Below, piece by piece: positions 55,221 to 64,000 of a DNA stretch of 64,000 bases (its first letter is position 1; each line of letters opens with the position of its first letter). The position numbers were made by a program, and so were the translations under genes. Below the pieces are notes generated by a model, which had not been told where the DNA came from, searched no databases, and saw nothing but the letters and a program-made list of their open reading frames with translations. The stretch is from Brevibacterium sp. (lineage in GTDB: Bacteria; Actinomycetota; Actinomycetes; Actinomycetales; Brevibacteriaceae): the NCBI RefSeq assembly GCF_031179145.1, contig NZ_JAPSIB010000017.1, positions 1 through 64,000 of the forward strand, read 5' to 3'.

Positions 55221-56941
55221 GTGCACACAGGATCAGGCCCCGCGTCCGGATGCTGCTCGCCTCCATGTGCGCGAGCCTCGCCCTGGTCGGCTGCGCCTCC
55301 ATCCCCGTCTCCTCCCCGGTCGGGCACATCGACTCCGGCTCGGCCCAACCGGGCGCCGGAAGCGCCCGGACCCCGGACGGCCCGGCTCCGGGAGCCAGCC
55401 CCGCAGACATCGTGCGCGGCTTCCTCGCCGCCGGTGCGGGAACCGAGAACAACTTCTCAGTCGCCCGGTCGTTCCTCACGGAGACCGAGGGACAGGAGTG
55501 GCGTCCCCTTGAATCCGTCTCCCTGCTGCCCACCGACGCCGACCTCGACTCGCTCAACTACGAAGTCACCTCGGATCAGCAGCGGCTCAACCTGTCCGCA
55601 CCCGTGACCGGCCTCGTCAACTCCTCGGGCATCTACCACTCGACGACGCCGGGCACCCGCTCGAACCTCGAATTCTCCCTCCGGCAGGAGAACGGGGAAT
55701 GGCGGATCTCCTCGGCGCCGGACGGCCTGCTCATCTCACAGGCGACGTTCCGCACGATCTTCCTCAACTACTCGGTCAAATTCTTCACCTCCGACTTCTC
55801 CTACCTCGTACCCGACTCCCGGTGGTTCCTGCGGTCCTCGTCGACGCCGACGGCGATCGTCAACGAACTGCTCAGCGGACCGGCCCCCTACATGGTCGGC
55901 TCCGTGGTCACGGCGATTCCCGAGGGCGCCAAGCTCAGCGATTCGAACGTGGTGACCATCGAGAACGGCGTCGCCCGGGTCTCGCTCAACGAGCAGACTC
56001 CGGCCCCGACCGACCGGGAGAAGGGCCTGATCCGCGCCCAGATCGCCTCCACGCTGCAGGCGGTGCCCTCGATCTCGAGCGTCGAGCTGTCGATCAATGG
56101 GCAGCTGGTGTCGGAGAGCCTGCAGCCGGAGATCGACGCCACCGTCAAGGTCGACGACCCGCCCGTGGTGCTGGCGGACGGACGTCTGGCCCGCATCTCG
56201 GGAACCCGGCTGACACCGGTCGACAACAGCCCGGACCTGTCGAAAGAGGACCCCAGCGACCCAGCGGTGTCGCTCGACGGATCGCTCTACGCCTACCTCA
56301 CCGACGGCCGCGACCGTCTGATGCGGCTCAAGGACAACGACCGGAAGGCCTCGCAGATCCTCGGCGGCAAGGACCTCGTGGGGCCGAGCATCGACCGCTT
56401 CAACATGGTCTGGACCGCGGAGAGGCAGAACACCGGAGTGATCAGGGCCGTGGGCCCCGACGACAAGGTGTACGAGGTCAACGCCGACTTCCTGGCCGGA
56501 CGTGAGCTGCTCGACCTGGAGGTCTCCCGGGACGGCACCAGGATCGCCCTGCTCAGCACCCTCGAGGACCAGCCCGCCCGGATCGATCTGGTGGGCATCC
56601 CGCGAGACCGGGCGGGGAATCCGACGAACGGGCTGAGCGCGACCCCGATCGAGATGGGATCGAACTTCAACTGGGTCGACGATGTCTCCTGGGCCGGATC
56701 GACCTCATTGGTGGCGCTGGCCTCGATGGAGAAGAACGAACCGGTGCAGCCGTTCCGCATCGACGTCACCGCACCGCCCGAGCAACTCGGCGAGCTGCCC
56801 GACGGGAGCCGGATCTCGGCCGGCGAGGACGGACGATCGATCCTCGTGACGAGCGACCAGGGAGAGATCTACTCCTACAACTCCAACGCCTGGCAGAAGC
56901 TCATCGACATCTCCGCCAAGGATCCCTCCTACCCGGGCTGA
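55217..56941 (+). CDS. lpqB: LpqB, MtrAB-associated lipoprotein
   Basis: A 574-residue lipoprotein. The lipobox is LVGC with Cys26, after a basic N-terminus. A GerMN-like domain (VNELLSGPAPYMVGSVVTAI) precedes a C-terminal beta-propeller-like region (PAVSLDGSLYAYLTDGRDRL). In mycobacteria LpqB binds the MtrB sensor domain and tunes signalling. Start overlaps the mtrB stop. Confidence 0.94.
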   Translation: MSAHRIRPRVRMLLASMCASLALVGCASIPVSSPVGHIDSGSAQPGAGSARTPDGPAPGASPADIVRGFLAAGAGTENNFSVARSFLTETEGQEWRPLESVSLLPTDADLDSLNYEVTSDQQRLNLSAPVTGLVNSSGIYHSTTPGTRSNLEFSLRQENGEWRISSAPDGLLISQATFRTIFLNYSVKFFTSDFSYLVPDSRWFLRSSSTPTAIVNELLSGPAPYMVGSVVTAIPEGAKLSDSNVVTIENGVARVSLNEQTPAPTDREKGLIRAQIASTLQAVPSISSVELSINGQLVSESLQPEIDATVKVDDPPVVLADGRLARISGTRLTPVDNSPDLSKEDPSDPAVSLDGSLYAYLTDGRDRLMRLKDNDRKASQILGGKDLVGPSIDRFNMVWTAERQNTGVIRAVGPDDKVYEVNADFLAGRELLDLEVSRDGTRIALLSTLEDQPARIDLVGIPRDRAGNPTNGLSATPIEMGSNFNWVDDVSWAGSTSLVALASMEKNEPVQPFRIDVTAPPEQLGELPDGSRISAGEDGRSILVTSDQGEIYSYNSNAWQKLIDISAKDPSYPG

Positions 56942-56960
56942 GCACCGGGGCGAGTCCTCC

Positions 56961-57671
56961 ATGGGTCTGCTGACCGAGTTCTCAGAGCTCTTCCTGCCCC
57001 GCCGGTGCGCCGGCTGCGGGAGGGAGAACGTCTCCCTGTGCACGGCCTGCCTGCACCTCCTCGGCGGAATCCCGCGCGCCATGGAACCCCGCTACGGGAC
57101 CATCCCGGTCGTCGGGATCGCCGAGTACACTTCGCACCTGTCACACATGGTGGTCAACTTCAAGGACAACGGCCGACGCGACATCCTCGACCCGCTGGCG
57201 CTGGGTCTTGCACGTTCCATCACAGCCGCCTTGGAGATGACTCACTGTTCGTCCGGTCCGGTCCTCGTCATCCCCGCACCCAGTTCGCAGCGGGCACGGC
57301 GCCGCCGAGGCGGTTCCCACACCGCGGCTCTGGCCCGTCGCGCGGCCGCACTGGCTCCCGAGCTGTCGCTCCAGGTCGCCGATGTGCTGCGGTCGCACAG
57401 GCGCCGCGACCAGGTCGGGCTGGGGGCTCGCGCACGGGAGGAGAACGCCTGGGGAACACAGCTCATCGACGCCGGGCAGGTGAATGCGCTGGGACGGACC
57501 GCGATTGCCGAAGCGCATATCTCGATCCTCGTCGACGACTTCGCGACGACCGGAGCAACCCTGGCAGAAAGCGCAAGAATTCTGGCATCGGTGCAGATCA
57601 GACCCGCTATAGCCGCTGTTATCGGACTCGGCCGGGGAGGCACTCGATTTGTCTCTCCCTTTACTGTATAA
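56961..57671 (+). CDS. ComF family phosphoribosyltransferase-like protein
   Basis: A 236-residue protein with an N-terminal zinc ribbon (CAGCGRENVSLCTAC) and a C-terminal phosphoribosyltransferase fold with the PRPP loop ILVDDFATTGATLAE. ComF relatives are linked to DNA uptake, though the biochemical role is unclear. It lies 19 bases after lpqB, in the same position as Rv3242c (from memory). Confidence 0.9.
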   Translation: MGLLTEFSELFLPRRCAGCGRENVSLCTACLHLLGGIPRAMEPRYGTIPVVGIAEYTSHLSHMVVNFKDNGRRDILDPLALGLARSITAALEMTHCSSGPVLVIPAPSSQRARRRRGGSHTAALARRAAALAPELSLQVADVLRSHRRRDQVGLGARAREENAWGTQLIDAGQVNALGRTAIAEAHISILVDDFATTGATLAESARILASVQIRPAIAAVIGLGRGGTRFVSPFTV

Positions 57672-57737
57672 CGGTGACTACCCATCCAAGGGAATGGGAT
57701 CGGATTCATCCGACGGACGAGCCGCTAAGGACGCATC

Positions 57738-58391
57738 ATGGACATTGTTGTCAAAGGACGTCAACTGACCATCTCCGACAGCTTTCGCGCCCACATTGAG
57801 GACAAGATCGCCAAGGTCGAGCAGCTCGCTCCTCGAGCTCAGAGAGTCGAGGTTCTCGTCGCCCACGAGAAGAACACTCGGCAGCCCGAGACCAGTGAGC
57901 GAGTCGAACTGACCGTGGTGGCGAAGGGCCCGGTGATCCGGGCGGAGGCCATGGCGAGCGACAAGTACGCGGCACTCGACCTGGCGTGGGCGAAGCTCGT
58001 CGAACGACTGCGCCGAGCCCGCGACCGCAACAAGGTCCCCCGGGCGGGACGGCACCGAAAGGAATCCACCGCCGAGGCGCTGGCGAAGGTGCCGGTCAGC
58101 GAATCGACCATCGAGGACTCCGCCCCAACAGAGGCGGAAGCGCCGGCAAACGATCAGACGAACGGCCGGATCAAGGCCGAGGGAGATTCCCCGATCGTCC
58201 TCCGCGAGAAGACCTTCGCCGCCGCGCCGATGGGAATCGAGGAGGCGCTCAACCGGATGGAGCTCGTCGGGCACGACTTCTACCTGTTCATCGACGAAGA
58301 ATCTGCCAAACCATCCGTGGTCTACCGGCGCAAGGGCTGGAGCTACGGAGTCATCGCCCTCGACCACGAGCTCGAGGCCGCTCTTGACTGA
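57738..58391 (+). CDS. hpf: Ribosome hibernation-promoting factor, long form
   Basis: A 217-residue protein that dimerises 70S ribosomes in stationary phase. The N-terminal S30AE domain (MDIVVKGRQLTISDSFRAHI) and the C-terminal dimerisation domain (ALNRMELVGHDFYLFIDEES, VVYRRKGWSYGVI) are joined by a Glu/Ala-rich linker. AAGGA precedes the ATG. A strong hairpin terminator follows. Confidence 0.95.
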   Translation: MDIVVKGRQLTISDSFRAHIEDKIAKVEQLAPRAQRVEVLVAHEKNTRQPETSERVELTVVAKGPVIRAEAMASDKYAALDLAWAKLVERLRRARDRNKVPRAGRHRKESTAEALAKVPVSESTIEDSAPTEAEAPANDQTNGRIKAEGDSPIVLREKTFAAAPMGIEEALNRMELVGHDFYLFIDEESAKPSVVYRRKGWSYGVIALDHELEAALD

Positions 58392-58426
58392 CTTCCGCTG
58401 ACCCGGGACCGACCGGGGCCGGCGCG

Positions 58427-58465
58427 ATCGCCGAGGTGGATGTGTCGAACATCCACCTCGGCGAT
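58427..58465 (+). terminator. Strong hairpin terminator after hpf
   Basis: A perfect 17-bp stem, ATCGCCGAGGTGGATGT (58427-58443) and its complement (58449-58465), around a GTCGA loop, 35 bases after the hpf stop. Followed by TTCCC only, without a long T tract. Confidence 0.75.
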
Positions 58466-58466
58466 T

Positions 58467-58520
58467 CCCATGTCCGGGGTGTGGCCCAGCCCGGGCCGAT
58501 GCCCATGTCCGGGGTGTGGC
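58467..58520 (+). repeat. 19-bp direct repeat pair before the glycosylase-like gene
   Basis: CCCATGTCCGGGGTGTGGC occurs at 58467-58485 and 58502-58520. It immediately precedes the TAGTCT promoter element and could bind a regulator. Confidence 0.6.
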
Positions 58521-58521
58521 T

Positions 58522-58527
58522 TAGTCT
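58522..58527 (+). promoter_or_regulatory. -10 element (TAGTCT) for leaderless YcaQ-like gene
   Basis: TAGTCT is 7 bases before ATG 58535, with no Shine-Dalgarno in between. Confidence 0.5.
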
Positions 58528-58534
58528 TCTTCAC

Positions 58535-59779
58535 ATGAGGAAGATGTCACTGGCGGCGGCGCGACGGACGGCGATCGCTGCGACAGGCTTGGATCGCCCA
58601 CGTCCGGGTTCGGTCACCGCCCGGCACCTGAAGGCGGCGTTCGCGACGATGGGTCTGGTCCAGATCGATTCGGTCGCCCGGGTCGTCCGCTCCCACTACC
58701 TTCCCTTCTTCTCACGGCTGGGGCCGTACCCGCGTCCAACCCTCGACCGGCTCCTCCACGAGGACCCGCGGATGGGCGTCGAGTACTGGGCACATGCCGC
58801 GGCCTACGTTCCGCCCGAGACCCTGCACCACTTCGAACGCACCCGAACGGAATGGTGGCGGGGCGACTTCGGACAGCGGCACCCCGAGACCGGGCCCGCG
58901 TTCCGGGCGCTGCAGCGCTCGCTCCTCGAGGCGCTGGAGTCCGGGCCGATGTCAGCCCGCGCAGCCGCCGAGGTCGTCGACCACGGGATTACCGAACGCA
59001 ATCGCGGTCACTGGGGCTGGAATCCGAGCCAGGTCAAACTGGCGCTCGAGTCCCTCTTCGCCGCGGGCGTGATCAGCTCCGCGGCGCGCAACGACCATTT
59101 CGAGCGGATCTACGCCCTGCCCCGCGACGTCAGCCCCGTCCTCCCACAGCCGACACTGACGTATGGCACCGCAGACGATCCGCGATTGGGCATCGACTCC
59201 GCCGACGCCGCTCGCGTGCGCGGGGTCTCGGGAACCACGAACAACGTCCTCGAACTGACCCGGGTCGCGGCCCGCGCGCTGGGAATCGCCCGCGCCGACT
59301 GCCTCGCCGATTACTTCCGCCAGCAGCGCAGACCCACCGAGGAGGCGATCTCCGCTCTGCTCGACGCCGGTGAGCTGAGCGAAGTCGACGTCGAAGGGAC
59401 CAGGGCATTCAAATGGCATGCGGCCAGGGCCCCACGCCAGGTGAGCGCTCGAGCGCTGCTGGCGCCGTTCGATCCGCTGGTCTTCCACCGGCCCAGAATC
59501 GAATGGCTCTTCGACTTCCACTACCGGATCGAGATCTACACCCCGGCGGCCAGACGCGTGCACGGCTACTACGTGCTGCCGTTCCTCCTCGGCGACAGGC
59601 TGGTCGCCCGCGTCGATCTGCACCGGGACGCCCGTGCGAAGACGCTGCGCGCCCACCGGATCACCTGGGAGCCGGGGGAGGAGCACTGGGACGAGCTGAT
59701 CGCAGAACTCCGACTGATGGGCAACTGGCTGGGCGCTCAGGCGCTGGACGTGGAAGGCACTCACCTGCCGTTAAGCTAG
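58535..59779 (+). CDS. Winged-helix DNA glycosylase family protein (YcaQ/AlkX-like)
   Basis: A 414-residue HTH_42 protein of the AlkZ/AlkX group, which unhooks interstrand DNA crosslinks and alkylated bases. The catalytic Q-x-D signature is present in MGLVQIDSVARVVRSHYLPF, the AlkX/YcaQ form rather than the QxQ of AlkZ. Further blocks are VEYWAHAAAYVPPE and FDPLVFHRPRIEWLFDFHYR. ATG 58535 is preferred to 58436 because the added residues span the repeats and terminator and are not conserved. It is a single gene between hpf and secA. Confidence 0.87.
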   Translation: MRKMSLAAARRTAIAATGLDRPRPGSVTARHLKAAFATMGLVQIDSVARVVRSHYLPFFSRLGPYPRPTLDRLLHEDPRMGVEYWAHAAAYVPPETLHHFERTRTEWWRGDFGQRHPETGPAFRALQRSLLEALESGPMSARAAAEVVDHGITERNRGHWGWNPSQVKLALESLFAAGVISSAARNDHFERIYALPRDVSPVLPQPTLTYGTADDPRLGIDSADAARVRGVSGTTNNVLELTRVAARALGIARADCLADYFRQQRRPTEEAISALLDAGELSEVDVEGTRAFKWHAARAPRQVSARALLAPFDPLVFHRPRIEWLFDFHYRIEIYTPAARRVHGYYVLPFLLGDRLVARVDLHRDARAKTLRAHRITWEPGEEHWDELIAELRLMGNWLGAQALDVEGTHLPLS

Positions 59780-59836
59780 GGACTATACAGTCATTCGAGT
59801 TGTCGTCAGGCTCACGAAGAGCCATTTAGGAGAGAA

Positions 59837-62527
<2,691 letters not shown>

Positions 62528-62579
62528 TCCGATCGTTCGGCTGATCCGCCGTTCGGTAGAACCGCGATGCGCGGCACCG

Positions 62580-63026
62580 CTACATCGTCTGCAGCGCAGT
62601 CATCGTCCACCGGGTGGTGAGCAGTTCCAAGCGGACTGCCACCGCCCGGAAGCGGTTGTGGGTGCGGACGACGACCGCCACCTCGGCGACCGTTTCGTCG
62701 ATCCGGCAGACCCTGGCGCTGCCGGCCTGCACCCTCCGGCGGGTTCCGAGATCGCCCATCGGCTTCACGGGTGCCAGCTCCGCACGCAGTCGGGCACGCT
62801 GGTCGATCTTCTCCAGCAGCTCGCGGTCGACCCATCGGGCGATGGAATCGCTGCGCCTGACTCCGGCGAACACCTCCAGGCAGGCCACGGCCAGGGATTT
62901 GGCGGTGGCGGCGATCCGGGCATCGTCGCCGTCGCCCGGCGCCACTGCGGGAGCCTGCGCCCTCCGGCCGATCGGCCGCGGAGGTTCGGCCGCACGCGGG
63001 CGGGTGAGGACCAAAGGGGCGGTCAT
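62580..63026 (-). CDS. Rv3235 family protein
   Basis: A 148-residue Ala/Arg/Pro-rich protein of the actinobacterial Rv3235 family, function unknown. The conserved region (AVACLEVFAGVRRSDSIARW, then VRTHNRFRAVAVRLEL) occupies the last 100 residues. ATG 63026 overlaps the LysM gene stop. It is convergent with secA. Confidence 0.78.
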   Translation of the reverse strand: MTAPLVLTRPRAAEPPRPIGRRAQAPAVAPGDGDDARIAATAKSLAVACLEVFAGVRRSDSIARWVDRELLEKIDQRARLRAELAPVKPMGDLGTRRRVQAGSARVCRIDETVAEVAVVVRTHNRFRAVAVRLELLTTRWTMTALQTM

Positions 63027-63883
63027 GGCTGGATCTCCAATCGTTGTCCGGGCATGATGAGATTCGGGTCTGGGCCGATCGTGTCCCGATTGTCGGCGTG
63101 GATCTCGCGGACCAGCGCAGCCGCGGTCGAACTGTCCTCGGCGTGCGCGAGCGCGATCGACCACAGGGAGTCACCGGACCGGACAGTGTAGGTTCCCGCA
63201 GCGGCAGGACCGTCGACAGGACCGTCGACAGGACCCTCCGCACGACCCGCGGCAGGGCCCTCGGCAGTACCTCCATCCGCATCCCGCTCTGCGCTGTCCT
63301 CGTCGCCGCTGTCCCGCTCTGCGCTGTCCTCGCCGCCGTCGGAGTGTCCACCGGTGTCTCCACTTCTAGGAGGCTCGGTCGGCCAGGCGGGATCCAGAGG
63401 TGGGTCGGGTTCCGTGTCCCCGGACTCCTCTGTCTTTGCCGGCGCAGTCCTCTCGTCCTCCTCATTCGCGGCCTCCGCCGGGGTGGTCGGCCATCCGGGA
63501 TCGGGCGGCGAGGCAGCGGAGGACCAGTATGGCTCCGAGGTCAGCGACGCCGCCGCGGTCGAGGGGTGCGGCAGGGCGTGCCCGGCCTGGGCCACCAGTC
63601 CCGCCGAGACCACGGCGGCGACGCTGGAGCGCAGCAGCAGCGGGCCGAAGCGCAGGAGCATCGCGCTCAGCCGCCGGCGCAGTCGGCCATGCGGGAGCAG
63701 GCGCAGGGACAGGGAGAAGAGCGAGACCAGACCGATCCGGGTGAAGGCCAGCGCTGCGGTTCCGGCGAGGATGAGCACGAGCAGATCCGCAGTCGTCCAC
63801 GGGGCGCTCAGTCGTGTCCACGCGACGGCATACCCGCCGAGGAGTACCAGCCATGACGACGCACAAGCGATCAGTAAATACAC
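63023..63883 (-). CDS. LysM domain-containing membrane protein
   Basis: A 286-residue protein with two or three N-terminal hydrophobic segments, a Pro/Asp/Glu/Gly-rich spacer with repeats (DGPVDGP, DSAERD), and a C-terminal LysM module (YTVRSGDSLWSIALAHAED, ending IMPGQRLEIQP). LysM binds peptidoglycan N-acetylglucosamine, so the C-terminus should be outside the membrane. GTG 63883 is chosen with AAGGG upstream. Coupled to the Rv3235-family gene. The remaining 117 bases to the window edge are AT-rich and probably its promoter. Confidence 0.85.
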   Translation of the reverse strand: MYLLIACASSWLVLLGGYAVAWTRLSAPWTTADLLVLILAGTAALAFTRIGLVSLFSLSLRLLPHGRLRRRLSAMLLRFGPLLLRSSVAAVVSAGLVAQAGHALPHPSTAAASLTSEPYWSSAASPPDPGWPTTPAEAANEEDERTAPAKTEESGDTEPDPPLDPAWPTEPPRSGDTGGHSDGGEDSAERDSGDEDSAERDADGGTAEGPAAGRAEGPVDGPVDGPAAAGTYTVRSGDSLWSIALAHAEDSSTAAALVREIHADNRDTIGPDPNLIMPGQRLEIQP

Positions 63884-64000
63884 GTTGACTGCCCTTCGTT
63901 GGGTTAGTTCACCAACTATGCATTCCGGTCGCGTTTGATGTCAATAGATAATTCTGAACGGAACTGAACACTGCCGACATCTGACAGAGAAGTGTCTTGT

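Overview
The window is a 64 kb chromosomal stretch of a high-GC Gram-positive bacterium (Actinomycetota). GTG starts, ATGA/GTGA gene overlaps, a WhiB regulator, MtrA-MtrB-LpqB, F420-type genes, an acyl-CoA carboxylase with epsilon subunit, and actinobacterial families (DUF3499, DUF5719, DUF5998, Rv3235, TIGR03089) all point there. Gene order resembles the Mycobacterium tuberculosis Rv3240c-Rv3281 block (secA1, hpf, comF, lpqB, mtrB, mtrA, ahcY, pmm, DUF3499, whiB2, fbiA, fbiB, acyl-CoA dehydrogenase, purE, purK, gtrA, birA, accD5, accE5). That comparison is from memory. The lack of mycolate genes and the presence of RDD/SpoIIM/DUF58/MoxR suggest Micrococcales, perhaps a Brevibacterium relative (inference).

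Layout. 1-4.9 kb: partial PhzF-like enzyme, DUF885 hydrolase, MFS transporter, nitrilase-type amidohydrolase. 4.9-9.2 kb: accE-accD facing birA and an Rv1264-like cyclase. 9.2-12.6 kb: a GyrA/ParC-type topoisomerase subunit and a TetR regulator with a probable operator. 12.9-17.9 kb: a GNAT/acyl-CoA-synthetase-like protein acetyltransferase, DUF5998, a phosphodiesterase and GtrA. 18-21 kb: purK-purE-acyl-CoA dehydrogenase. 21.3-27.6 kb: cell-envelope genes (LCP ligase, a PGRP amidase/NlpC hydrolase, manA). 27.9-31.9 kb: a small catabolic cassette (sodium:solute symporter, RpiR regulator, amidohydrolase) bounded by two 106-bp near-identical direct repeats. 31.9-36.2 kb: CoA-transferase, TIGR03089 and divergent F420 genes. 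36.5-45.2 kb: whiB, a large membrane glycosyltransferase, DUF5719, DUF3499, then phosphomannomutase and adenosylhomocysteinase in one uninterrupted reading frame. 45.3-52.5 kb: RDD, SpoIIM and an operon of membrane protein-DUF4129-DUF4350-MoxR-DUF58, the last interrupted by an amber stop. 52.7-62.5 kb: mtrA-mtrB-lpqB-comF, hpf, an AlkX/YcaQ-like glycosylase and secA. 62.6-64 kb: Rv3235-family and LysM proteins.

The main themes are envelope growth and its control (MtrAB-LpqB, LCP, PGRP/NlpC, ManA/ManB, glycosyltransferase, SecA, LysM), fatty-acid/CoA metabolism (AccDE, BirA, acyl-CoA dehydrogenase, CoA-transferase, acetyltransferase) and purine synthesis. The points most worth a second look are the ManB-AhcY fusion, the in-frame stop in DUF58, the repeat-bounded symporter/RpiR/amidohydrolase cassette, and F420 genes whose signature motifs are eroded. 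No tRNA, rRNA, transposase, phage or CRISPR sequence was seen.
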